Assembly: GCA_964019135.1 (NCBI GenBank)
Contig: OZ025255.1
Span: forward strand, 7,068,001-7,132,000
Origin: Arenicola marina
Taxonomy: Eukaryota > Annelida > Polychaeta > Arenicolidae
Length of the DNA: 64,000 bases
Direction of reading: 5' to 3'
In this document: in pieces, positions 11,380-21,570 of the stretch
Layout of the letters: each line of letters begins with the position of its first letter
Position numbering within the stretch: position 1 is the first letter of the stretch
Position numbers and translations under genes: made by a program
Notes under the pieces: model-generated
Database searches by the model: none
What the model saw: only the letters and a program-made list of their open reading frames with translations
What the model was told of the DNA's origin: nothing

Positions 11380-13800
11380 TTGTATAGACTGGCATTAACC
11401 ATTGTGTAGAATGGTAGTAACCATTGCGTAGACTGGTAGTAACCATTGCATTGTGTAGACTGGTAGCAACCATTGTGTAGACTGGTAGTGACCCCTGTGT
11501 AGACTGGTAGTAACCACTGTGTAGACTGGAATTAACCACTGTGTAGACTGGTAGTAACCACTGCGTAGACTGGTAGTAACCATTATGTAAGCTGGTAGTA
11601 ACCATTGTGTAGACTGGTAGTAACCACTGTGTAGACTGGTAGTAACCACTGTGTAGACTGGCAGTAACCATTATGTAGGCCGGTAGTAACCATTATGTAG
11701 ACTGGTAGTAACCACTGTGTAGACTGGTAGTAACCACTGTGTAGACTGGCAGTAACCATTATGTAGGCTGGTAGTAACCACTGTGTAGACTGGTAGTAAC
11801 CATTATGTAGGCTGGTAGTAACCACTGTGTAGACTGGCAGTAACCATTATGTAGACTGGTAGTAACCATTGTGTAGACTGGTAGTAACCATTGTGTAGAC
11901 TGGCAGTAACCATTATGTAGGCTGGTAGTAACCATTATGTAGACTGGTAGTAACCATTGTGTAGACTGGTAGTAACCACTGTGTAGACTGGTAGTAACCA
12001 CTGTGTAGACTGGTAGTAACCACTGTGTAGACTGGTAGGAACCATTATGTAGGCTGGTAGTAACCATTGTGTAGGCTGGTAGTAACCATTATGCAGACTG
12101 GTAGTAACCATTATGTAGACTGGTAGTCACCATTGTGTAGACTGGTAGTAACCATTGTGTAGACTGGTAGTAAAGACTGTGTAGACTGGTAGTAACCATT
12201 ATGTAGGCTGGTAGTAACCACTGTGTAGACTGGTAGTCACCATTGTGTAGACTGGTAGTAACCATTATGTAAGCTGGTAGTAACCATTATGTAGGCTGGT
12301 AGTAACCACTGTGTAGACTGGTAGTAACCACTGTGTAGACTGGTAGTAACCACTGTGTAGGCTGGTAGTAACCATTGTGTAGACTGGCAGTAACCACTGT
12401 GTAGACTGGCAGTAACCACTGTGTAGACTGGTAGTAACCATTGTGTAGGCTGGTAGTAACCATTATGTAGACTGGTAGTAACCACTGTGTAGACTGGTAG
12501 TAACCACTGTGTAGACTGGTAGTAACCATTATGTAGACTGGTAGTAACCACTGTGTAGACTGGCAGTAACCATTATGTAGGCTGGTAGTAACCATTATGT
12601 AGGCTGGTAGTAACCACTGTGTAGACTGGTAGTAACCATTATGTAGGCTGGTAGTAACCACTGTGTAGACTGGTAGTAACCATTGTGTAGGCTGGTAGTA
12701 ACCACTGTGTAGACTGGCAGTAACCATTATGTAGGCTGGTAGTAACCATTGTGTAGGCTGGTAGTAACCACTGTGTAGACTGGCAGTAACCATTATGTAG
12801 GCTGGTAGTAACCATTGTGTAGGCTGGTAGTAACCACTGTGTAGACTGGTAGTAACCACTGTGTAGACTGGTAGTAACCACTGTGTAGACTGGCAGTAAC
12901 CATTATGTAGGCTGGTAGTAACCACTGTGTAGACTGGTAGTAACCATTGTGTAGGCTGGTAGTAACCATTGTGTAGGCTGGTAGTAACCATTATGTAGAC
13001 TGGTAGTAACCACTGTGTAGACTGGTAGTAACCACTGTGTAGACTGGTAGTAACCATTATGTAGACTGGTAGTAACCACTGTGTAGACTGGCAGTAACCA
13101 TTATGTAGGCTGGTAGTAACCATTATGTAGGCTGGTAGTAACCACTGTGTAGACTGGTAGTAACCATTATGTAGGCTGGTAGTAACCACTGTGTAGACTG
13201 GTAGTAACCATTATGTAGGCTGGTAGTAACCACTGTGTAGACTGGTAGTAACCATTGTGTAGGCTGGTAGTAACCACTGTGTAGACTGGCAGTAACCATT
13301 ATGTAGGCTGGTAGTAACCATTGTGTAGGCTGGTAGTAACCACTGTGTAGACTGGCAGTAACCATTGCATTGTGTAGACTGGTAGTAACCACTGTGTAGA
13401 CTGGCAGTAACCATTGTGTAGACTGGTAGTAACCATTGTGTAGGCTGGTAGTAACCATTGTGCAGACTGGTAGTAACCATTATGTAGACTGGTAGTAACC
13501 ATTATGTAGGCTGGTAGTAACCATTATGTAGGCTGGTAGTAACCACTGTGTAGACTGGTAGTAACCATTATGTAGGCTGGTAGTAACCACTGTGTAGGCT
13601 GGTAGTAACCATTGTGTAGACTGGTAGTAACCATTATGTAGACTGGTAGTAACCATTATGTAAGCTGGTAGTAACCACCGTGTAGACTGGTAGTAACCAT
13701 TATGCAGGCTGGTAGTAACCACTGTGTAGACTGGTAGTAACCATTGTGTAGGCTGGTAGTAACCATTGTGTAGACTGGTAGTAACCATTATGTAGGCTGG
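11380..13800. repeat. 22-bp minisatellite, about 110 copies
   Basis: Monomer built on GTAACCATTGTGTAGACTGG plus TA, with four common variants (CACTGTG, CATTATG, AGGCTGG, TGGCAG). Variant order recurs over hundreds of bases, for example 12530-12720 matches 13070-13260. This indicates block duplication. Two copies of a GCATT insertion occur near 11450 and 13366. It is open on the minus strand, which is not evidence of coding. Confidence 0.95.
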
Positions 13801-14213
13801 CAGCAGAGAATTAATGGGGTGCTGACAGGGGGGACCTGGTTCATAGAGAGGGGCGTCCGGTCGCTAAAGTAGCGGGTTTTTCTCGGCATGTGTGGCGAGT
13901 TCACCCACCTTGTGGCGAGTTCACTTGGGGAGTTTGTTTTGTGGCGAGTTCACTGCACACCACCTACTTACCGCACCTGAGGCCAATTTAGATGTTTAAA
14001 TAGAGTGCTTTGTGGATATCTTGTGGGCTGATTAATTGGTGACTATACTGGTAGAACTAGCACTTGGGGCCTTTAATTTTGGAACATATCTATTAATAAA
14101 TGTATCCTAGACATGAATATGTGACAGATTCATCACATTTTTGTGGGATCCAGAAATCTGTCACCACCCCCCCTGGTCCGCCCGGGCCGTCAGCCCTGCG
14201 GCCGGTGGGATAC
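13801..14213. other. Spacer with three GTGGCGAGTTCAC copies
   Basis: Unique sequence in which GTGGCGAGTTCAC occurs three times (13892-13953). No supported gene. It may be part of an old mobile element, but I cannot assign one. Confidence 0.35.
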
Positions 14214-14538
14214 GGTCTCACTAATCTCATGAAAAGACAGCCCAAATGCCTATTAACTCCGATTCGAAGCTGTTGAACTGGCTGATTTGGTTTGTAATGT
14301 CTTTACTGCAGGCAGGAATGAAAAAATGTATTGTTAAATCGGGCATCCATGTTGAAATATTTGTTAAATATGCATATGAGCAGATGAGCCCGATTTAACA
14401 ATACATTTTTTCATTCCTGCCCGCAGTAAAGACATTACAAACTGAATCAGCCGGTTCAACAGCTTCAAATTGGGGTTAATTGGCATTTGGGCTGTCTTTT
14501 CGCGAAAAGACGTGTCTTTTCGCTATAAAGTGAGACCC
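14214..14538. mobile_element. Foldback MITE, about 325 bp
   Basis: Two long inverted arms, roughly 14227-14345 and 14388-14504, pair almost perfectly over about 115 bases around a 42-base loop. The outermost ends read GGTCTCACT on the left and AGTGAGACC on the right. There is no coding, so it is a non-autonomous foldback element. It ends about 14 bases before the next element begins. Confidence 0.75.
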
Positions 14539-14645
14539 GTGCGACATGTTACAACTAAAGCCACTAGATAGGCCCTTCTCAAATTTTATGTATGCGGCAC
14601 CAGAACGAGGCTGCCCGCGCAGCAACGCGAAGCGTTGGTGGCAAC

Positions 14646-14754
14646 ATGGCGCACTGATGTGTTCCCTACTGTGTTAATGGTACCTGAAAACAGCTTCCAC
14701 CGATTGCTCAAGGACAAAAAAGTATGCCAAGAATGGATGGTAATAATCCGAAGT
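14646..14754 (+). pseudogene. THAP domain, N-terminal half, broken
   Basis: ATG GCG CAC is followed by a stop and then the C-x3-C zinc ligands (CVPYC). The conserved block NSFHRLLKDKKVCQEWMVII follows in another frame, ending at a possible donor (GATG/GTGGGC). THAP domains bind DNA through a C2CH zinc site, and this part covers the first cysteines and the tryptophan helix. It is non-functional as it stands. Confidence 0.55.
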
Positions 14755-15374
14755 GATGGTGGGCCTAATTTTTAGGTATTCGTTCACTTATTGCCACTGT
14801 TATTTGAAGAGAATAGTCGAATGTATCGCCTAAAATTTAGTTTACTTCAACACTACAACACTGACCCTACATTGCACAGTCACTAACAGTAACACGTCGC
14901 CGCTTGGTAAGGCCTACCGGTATCCTATCTGGATATTGCATGGTCTAGTGAAGATGACATGGACCAGATGGCCCTTCCAGATCCCGCCTTGCCCAAGGCC
15001 AAAGATAGTCACAATTTTGTTTCTTGGCTTTGTGTGATAGATTTATTTTTTTACCCTTGACACTAAACAGTGAGGTATGACGCATTGATTGACTCAACAA
15101 CAACAACTCAGTAGCTTGAAAAGAGCTAAATGAAGAAGTTCAATCATTATTTGATTATTTAAAGTGGTTAAAACTAAATGAGAAACACATAATTTAATGG
15201 CGTGTCCCAGGTGTCAGTTGGCCTTATCTTAACTTAATGGGGCAGTCTCCACCTCCATAGTCACCTCTCTGGGGCCATCTCTTTCTTCGGGGGTTACCCC
15301 ATAGAGTACTGTGGTGGGGTTATGTTAATACATGTAATTCTGCATGTATTTACTATTCCTCTTTCTTACAACTA

Positions 15375-15458
15375 GCACTGATGTGCTGGGAGCAATCTAC
15401 CAAAGACGATTTTACTTGGAGCGCTTTAAGAAAGACGCGGTGCCGTTCATGTTTGGGT
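15375..15458 (+). pseudogene. THAP domain, C-terminal half, broken
   Basis: A pyrimidine-rich acceptor-like TTTCTTACAACTAG precedes a segment whose end reads ERFKKDAVPFMF. This fits the THAP closing motif (lysine-rich stretch, then AVP and an aromatic residue). The expected C-x2-H-F part is not intact. Assigned by similarity of the closing motif and by context only. Confidence 0.45.
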
Positions 15459-16512
15459 GCATAATAGAGCGAACATTACAGTGGTTTATATCGTCCGCAT
15501 ATATTCTTACCCACTATATAACATATGGGAGCTAGAAAAAGACATCGTGCGGCAAACAAAACATATCAACATGATTAGGTGTGTTTCTCGTGACATTGTA
15601 AGACCCACATACATACACATCCGACACATATACCACTGATGCTGTCCAAGAGAAGCCTCAAGTGATAGAAGAATTCTGATACAGGTGCAAATGAAAAGCA
15701 ATTTCCCGGAAAAAAATACAAGAACCTCAGTCAAACTTGATGAGAAAATAAATCGTCATTGGGCGTTTTGGACTTTTACAATGGTATGATAATCATTTGT
15801 GTAAGGCTTTTCTAATTACCATGTGACTCGAACCGTCAGCCCAGCATCTTCAGATTGCAAAGACTCCTGCAATGTATGCCAACAACCGGCATCCACTGCT
15901 TGAACGATAATAATTAATGCAATTATCATGTAACACGGAGCATTATTGCAATAGTAATATTTTTAATTCGAATATTAATTGATCAATTGCACTTTATCGT
16001 CTCAACCCGATTTATTTATTAGCCATAGCTAGACGATCCATGGAGTGACCCCCAGATTTTAGATGTTCCATTACAAGCTTCTGGATCATGCTGTTGTCAT
16101 CAGCCTCCGTGTACTTTTTCAAATGCCAGGCTCGTATACTGAAGGATATCTTGGGACGTTTTGGAATACGCCAGGACTTGCTTCCATGACAGTTTCAAAC
16201 TTGCCTCTCATGTTATGAATATAAACTTTGAACTTTAAACGTTGAACTAGCCTTTGCTGGTGTGGTTATGTCCTGATGATTTACTACACTTTGTGACATA
16301 TTCTTCAACAAATGTAAATATATAGCCAAGAACGATAAAAAGTCACGATCGCTCTGTTTAACCGACGGATTATGCGAAACACCAGAGAGGTTAGTGCCAG
16401 TCGCCATGTTATAGCGCTGCATGCAGTAGGACCGCTGCCATGGTAGCCTCGTTCTGGATTATTCATGAGATAATATTAAGAAGGGTCTATAGGCTGGCTT
16501 AGCCTTTACTGG

Positions 16513-16739
16513 CCATAGGCATAGCATAGCCATAGGCTAGTTGTTGAACAATTTAAGATTTAAACTTACGAGAATCTGCGCTGCCTTGGTTCATTGCGGC
16601 AACTGTGGCCATAATATACAAAGCCCGCTGTCTCTTGCGACCTAGGGTGAGTCAGACTTCCTGATCACGACAAACTTGGCCCAAATTTGCGCCCAGGAAG
16701 TTTTGTTTATTCAGCCAAGTTTCACTTCTGATCACAACA
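16513..16739. other. Spacer between transposon and promoter
   Basis: AT-moderate unique DNA with no gene. It contains two related CTGATCACGACAAACTTGGC / CTGATCACAACATTAAGCC strings about 70 bases apart. Confidence 0.3.
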
Positions 16740-16754
16740 TTAAGCCTACTTCTC

Positions 16755-16830
16755 GCGTAGTCTCACGAGCGGAAATATGGCGACGCGCATGCGCACAGAA
16801 GGTTACTCAGTGAGACTTCCGGGCGTCAAC
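16755..16830 (+). promoter_or_regulatory. TATA-less promoter-like cluster for Homer
   Basis: Three vertebrate-style core promoter motifs lie within 50 bases: YY1-like AAATATGGCG (16773-16782), a perfect NRF-1 palindrome GCGCATGCGC (16785-16794) and an ETS site ACTTCCGGG (16815-16823). The local sequence is CpG-rich against AT-rich flanks. The cluster lies 56 bases before the proposed Homer start codon. The transcription start is inferred and not shown. Confidence 0.5.
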
Positions 16831-16860
16831 AGACCTGTTTTTATTTCAAAGCCTGGGTGA
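16777..16860 (+). other. Upstream ORF in putative Homer 5' UTR
   Basis: ATG inside the YY1-like motif opens 27 codons ending TGA, 18 bases before the proposed Homer ATG. If transcription starts upstream of 16777, this would be a short upstream ORF that could lower Homer translation. If it starts at or downstream of the NRF-1 site, the ORF is absent from the mRNA. Confidence 0.3.
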
Positions 16861-16878
16861 AATGATTGCCAGTTGACT

Positions 16879-16883
16879 ATGGG
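16879..16883 (+). CDS. Homer: Homer exon 1 coding part (Met-Gly), inferred
   Basis: Exon 2 begins in the third base of a glycine codon, so exon 1 must end ATG GG. Between here and exon 2, this ATGGG has by far the best donor (GTACGTA). Its ATG has A at -3 and G at +4, and it lies just below a promoter-like cluster. Vertebrate Homer genes likewise encode only Met-Gly in exon 1 before a long intron. Other ATGGGgt strings occur only inside the 67-bp array, with weak donors (GTTGGC). Confidence 0.55.
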
Positions 16884-18387
16884 GTACGTATAAATAATTT
16901 GAATATGTGGTACAAACAAATTGTACTGTAGTGTGTTCTGGGATGTTAGCATATTGCTTCATGTGTTGTTACTTCTAGGTTTGAAATTAAATTTTACAAC
17001 CGTGGAACTTGGGGGCTGGAACTGGCCTGGCTTGAAAATAGGTGAAATTTAAAACAAAACCGAAGGCGAAGCGAACACTGGCAGTGGCACTGCCAGTGGC
17101 ACTGGCCCGGTGTAGCATGATAATCTGTCCGGCATGATAAAGTGTCTGGGGGTCTGATGCGCGTGTGCAGTGCATGCGCATCTGATGCAAATGCTGCATG
17201 CTGTGGTAACTTGTCCAGGGATCTTTCGTCATTAGGAACTCGCTGATTATGGCAGTATGGGGAACGTAACTTCGTAAGCTTGGCCTTGGGTCTCGTAGTA
17301 AATGAAATGCCATGAGATCCACAATTATCAATAGGAAAACCTTTATCCTGAGGGACAAATTTACAATAAGAAGCAGTCCCTCTGGCGATATTGTCTGGAA
17401 GATATTGTTTGACTAATATAATTTAAATTGAGGCAATGAAGGGCTGCTGAGAAATGCAACTCACTAGGTCGCAACTGAGCTATACCTTAGTGTCCATAGT
17501 GATTTCATTTTTGGCAAGGGTTCACTAGGCCTAATAACAGTGCCAGTAATGGTGTCTTATATATAGCTATCAGGTTATAGTCGTAACAGAAACTCTCCGG
17601 ACCACAAAATTTCCCATTTACAGGAAAATATTCACTGATTTGAAGAAAAAAATACTTTCTGTATAAACTACAAAATTGGGGCCTAATTAGTGTACGTCAA
17701 CTTACGTTTCCTGAGACATTTGCAAATAAACTATAAGCAAATGTTGCTTTGCTGCACTTCATAGCAGCTGATCGGCTTGATGTTGCCATTCATTTTTTAC
17801 TGTGACGTCACTGGGCGATACCATTTACATCTTTGTAAGGGGTCATATGTTTTTAAATTCCTTTATAGTGTTTTGAAGCATTGAGGCATGCCTAAAGTGA
17901 CCCAGAGGGAACTTGAAATCAGTTTAGTATCAATTGAGGCTAAACTTGAATTCATTGCGTGAAAGCAAACGTCTCCTGCAAACGTAGGTACAGCAGATCA
18001 ACCACTACCCCCTGACCATTGCATTCAACCTCTGTACCCTCGTCGAATGACGCGATGGACTTTGACGACCTGACCTAGATTTTGAACCAATCAGGTGGCA
18101 GTTGGATGACATTTGCGCGACTGACAAGAGAACGATAAAAACAACATCATCTGCTCTATTAAATAGCATGGCAGGTCATGTATTGTGAGGATAGGAATCA
18201 AACTGCAGATTGGATCAACAATTGTTCAGACAGGTCCCAGTTCATAGGTATGGAATATGCATAGATTTCGTCCCCAACTCGTAGAGTAAAGAAATAATTC
18301 GCAAATTTCGATGTCCGGAGTGTTTCTGTTTTGCGACTATAGGATAATTCAGAAGGGTCTCTAAGTGTTCACAGCAGGACTGAGGAT
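16884..18387. other. Intron 1 proximal part, no exon recognised
   Basis: About 1.5 kb of mostly AT-rich unique DNA. A stretch at 17888-18190 is coding-like (listed separately). A short GGCAGTGGCACTGCCAGTGGCACTGG-type inverted/direct repeat lies at 17079-17107. Confidence 0.35.
17888..18190 (+). pseudogene. Coding-like decayed stretch, family unknown
   Basis: The + strand reads like old protein-coding DNA. It opens with MPKVTQRELEISLVSIEAKL, and further on has a segment rich in acidic and hydrophobic residues (DLDFEPIRWQLDDI). It is not intact. It may be the remains of a mobile-element ORF. No family is recognised, so this rests on composition alone. Confidence 0.2.
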
Positions 18388-18584
18388 GGTCGGACACCTT
18401 ATCACAGCGTGATTTTACCAGTGATAATACAGGCGCTCAGATCTGCTGACAGAACCCCCAGAGTAAATAAACAACGCCCCCCTCTCAGGCACCGCATATA
18501 ACGCCTGAGAGGGAGGCATTGTTTATATACTGCAGGGGTTCTGTCAGCAGATCTGAGCACCTGTGAGTAATAAGGTGTCCGACC
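18388..18584. mobile_element. Foldback MITE, about 197 bp
   Basis: Ends GGTCGGACACCTTAT and ATAAGGTGTCCGACC are perfect inverts. The arms stay complementary inward (TCAGATCTGCTGACAGAACC with its complement, and CCTCTCAGGC with GCCTGAGAGG) to a small loop near 18495. The outer context CAGGACTGAGNATGGTCGGA occurs at 18374 and again at 18613, so the flank is also duplicated. No coding. Confidence 0.75.
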
Positions 18585-18589
18585 TGTAA

Positions 18590-19060
18590 AAATTTTCTGT
18601 CTGTTGCTTGAAGCAGGACTGAGCATGGTCGGACTGCTCCTAATGGTATGCTTTCACCCGTGACGAGGTGTCCCACCGGCGTAGTACCTGTTGCTTTATT
18701 ATTTTAAGTAGGGAGGAAAACACATGTATCAATGCTGACATGCCGGATACATTATCACGGCTGGACACCGGAGGTTCCACTTTCTGGGTTTGAGTTGTAA
18801 GTCAGGGTGCAGCTTAACATAGCGCCTTTTGCCGATCTCAATTAAGCGTGGCGAGACAGCGAGGGGGGGGGGGGGGAAGCAAATTACGAAAATTACCGGT
18901 ATTGCCAAATTAATCTATGGCATCATAACGTCCTACAAATCACTAAGTCGGGAGATAATTCAACTTGAAAGCCTGATCTTAAGACTGTGGCAATGAAGAC
19001 TGACAATGAGCTACTTACGATTTTACGATTTAGTGTTATTTATTACTACTGCCACGTGAC
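18590..19060. other. Intron 1, unique with poly-G tract
   Basis: Unique AT-rich DNA with a poly-G run at 18864-18877. No exon recognised. Confidence 0.35.
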
Positions 19061-19066
19061 TCGGCC

Positions 19067-19730
19067 CACACCTATTGTAGACCAATGATCAGAGGAATAA
19101 GTTAATTATGCCAGACAGAAATTTGGTACTGGGTAGGTACGACAGTGACTCATAAACATGCAGTAAGAGCCAGGAGACCCAGTCACTGGTGACACTTGAT
19201 AAGAGCTGCGATCGGAGAGGGAGAGGTGAATGTTGTTAGTAGCCGCAACTGCTTATATAAACAATTAATTGGTACTGGCTAGGTATGACAGTGGTTCATA
19301 AACATGCAGTAAGAGCCAGTGAGGAGACCCAGCCACTGGTGACACTTGATAAGAGCTGCAATCAGAGAGGGAGAGGTGAATGTTGTCAGTAGTCGCAACT
19401 GCTTATATCAATAATTAATTGGCTTGGTAGGGGCCAAGAGAGCCAGCCACTGGTGTGACACTTGATAAGAGGTGCGATCGCAGAGGGAGAGGTGACTGTT
19501 GTTAATGGTCGCGAATGTTTGTATAAACAATTAATTGGTTGGTGGGATGGGATTAAGCAGGGATACAGGTTGGGGGAGTGGGGGTTGGTCAAGAGGCCAA
19601 AGTCTGGGTGCGGCTTATAATATGTAGTTTTCCAGAAATGGTTCTGGGTGCCTGCTAACCCAGTTTTGGGGCAAAGTTGGGGTGTGGTTTCTAATATGTA
19701 TGCACCTTCAAATAGGCAGTTACACAATAC
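19067..19730. repeat. Dispersed repeat, copy A
   Basis: Begins ACACCTATTGTAGACCAATG and shares that start and its later parts with 21077-21570. It contains about three tandem sub-units of 125-150 bases (AGCCACTGGTG, ACACTTGATAAGAG, GAGAGGGAGAGGTGA). It then has a tail (CGGCTTATAATATGTAGTTT, then TTCTAATATG). The left start and the right end, read inverted, are weakly similar (CCTATT), which suggests a non-autonomous DNA transposon. Confidence 0.55.
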
Positions 19731-21076
19731 TGCAACTACTCCTAGTCAGTAGCTTGGAAAGTCTTGCAGAGGGCAGGCATCGTGGGTGGTCATTCGGGCA
19801 GATGACGCAGTTGCCTGTGCGCAGAAGGCCTAGGGAGGTCCTCTCTCCCTCCTCATACTCACACTAGTAGTGCAGGAGCCTGGGTTTATTGTCTAGCGAC
19901 CTGGGCCACATGTTCCAGACCAATTCTTCTGGCCACAGCAAATCTGCTATGAGGTATAAGTTCAGGTTCCCTGAAAAGAATCATTTCACAAGTCATTCGT
20001 AATGAAAGAAAGCATCTATAACCACTAATAATAGTAATGAAATTATTTCAATGTTTTTTAAATGGGCTATAACAAAGCAATTGATACTACCGGTACTGCA
20101 AACTGCCTTTTTGAAACTGCAGCTACTATTAGGAAGTTGCATGATGTACTTTACAGGTTTGACTGCAAAGTCGCAGCAGGGGGGGGGGGGGGGGGGGGAA
20201 GGAAATATGGAAATTGATGGTGTTGCCAAAATAATTAGCAATTAAGCTTATTAAATTCTGTTGTGTCTAAGGATGTATACTAGTGTTTCCAGATTTCTGA
20301 TTTTCTGTTAAATAACAACCACCAACAAATGTGGTTGCCAAGAAACCAATGATAGCTAGCAGGTTAATTTCTGGTTAACCTATATTCCCAAGTAAAAGCA
20401 TATCATTTAGGTTCTATTTGATCATGTTGACAGTGAAAAACATGTCTTTTGATGTTCTGTGTGCTCCGATTGAGTATTGAAGGTTGGGGCCTTCAGGGAC
20501 AGATGTTAAGTCAGGTCAAACTGAGAAACAACAGTGTTGATACAACTAATAAACAATGTATTTCAGTACTGAGTTATTTACAAGAATTTTGCGCATAGCT
20601 TTCGATGTTATATTGTCAGGGCCAAAACATGAAAGCTACTGCACACTGATCAGTGCCTGCAGGTGATTTGCTCTGTGTAACCAAGGAACATCTTTACCTG
20701 CCCCATCAGGCATACAACCAGTATTCCAACCTGTCTGACCATGGAATTCGTGGAGTTCTGAGCAAGTCTTGCTGTGTTGTGCCCACAGACAACCATTTCA
20801 TTTCATCATGTAACATCTTGAATGAACTTCTTATATTGCCTGAAACATCACAAAATCATGCTATGATGGAGAAAAATTTCATCTTCATGCTGAGCATATA
20901 CAGTATATATATATAGATATATATGTATGAAAAAAAATAGTTTGCTATTTTAGCATTTACAACACAAATAAAAAATATGTCTTCAAGTCTTAAGATAGCA
21001 TGAGCCTCTATGATTGAGAAACGCCCAAAAGTAAGAATAGAATATTTCTAATCCATATACACTGTATATTACAAGT
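19731..21076. other. Intron 1 between the two dispersed repeats
   Basis: Mostly AT-rich, with a poly-G tract at 20179-20198 and an AT microsatellite near 20900. A coding-like stretch at 20664-20913 is listed separately. No Homer exon is seen. Confidence 0.35.
20664..20913 (+). pseudogene. Coding-like open stretch, unknown
   Basis: Opens after an acceptor-like TGCCTGCAG and runs about 83 codons to a stop in an AT microsatellite. Composition is protein-like (for example CVTKEHLYLPHQAYNQYSNL) without repeats. No start codon at the left and no family recognised. It may be a remnant exon or a mobile-element fossil. Confidence 0.2.
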
Positions 21077-21570
21077 ACACCTATTGTAGACCAATGATCA
21101 GAGGCCAGGTTTCAGGTGGTGTAACTTGATATGGCTGCCGGATTCATAAACATGCAGTAGGAGCCAGCCACTGGTGTGACACTTGATAAGAGCAGCTATC
21201 GGAGAGGGAGAGGTGAATGTTGTTAGTAGTCGCGACTGCTTGTATAAACAATTAATTGGTTTGGTAAGGTCCAGGAGAGCCAGCCACTGGTGTGACACTT
21301 GATAAGAGGTGCGATCGGAGAGGGAGAGGTGTATGCTGTTAGTGCTCGCGACTGCTTGTATAAACAATTAAGTGGCTTGGTTGGCCGGATGGATTAAGCA
21401 GGAATACAGGGCGGAGGGCGGGCCGGGGGGGGGGGGGTGGGGGGTCGGAAAGCCAAAGTCGGGGTGCGGCTTATAATATGTAGTTTTCCGGAAATGGTTC
21501 TGGGCGCCGGCCAACCCGGTTTTTAGGCCAAAGTTAGGGTGCGGCTTCTAATAGGCAGTTTACGGTAAGT
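21077..21570. repeat. Dispersed repeat, copy B
   Basis: Second copy of the element at 19067, with two internal sub-units and a poly-G tract at 21426-21437. Its right end reads GGCAGTTTACGGTAA. The two copies differ by substitutions and sub-unit number, so they are not a recent duplication. Confidence 0.55.

Larger units (their letters stand above)
14552..16512 (+). mobile_element. Decayed THAP (P-like) DNA transposon
   Basis: Imperfect inverted ends of at least 80 bases (about 14552-14650 and 16400-16512) share CCAGAACGAGGCTGCC/CTACC, CCCTTCT and AACATGGCG. Inside, on the + strand, are two pieces of a THAP zinc-finger domain: CVPYCVN at 14658-14678 and SFHRLLKDKKVCQEW at 14692-14736, with a stop and a frame change between them. 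The domain's closing FKKDAVPFMF motif lies at 15426-15455, some 700 bases away, as expected if an intron splits the domain. THAP domains plus inverted ends are typical of P-element transposases; some Kolobok elements also carry THAP. No catalytic core is recognisable, so this is a dead or internally deleted copy. Confidence 0.6.

Noticed and set aside
12287-13189. 300-codon minus-strand frame (VTTSLHNGYYQ repeats)
   Set aside because: Frame cycling through the 22-bp array; no non-repeat part.
16213-16422. Minus-strand 69-codon frame starting near ATGGCGACTGG
   Set aside because: It lies inside the THAP transposon next to its right inverted end. Its AACATGGCG is explained by similarity to the left end, and no family is recognised.
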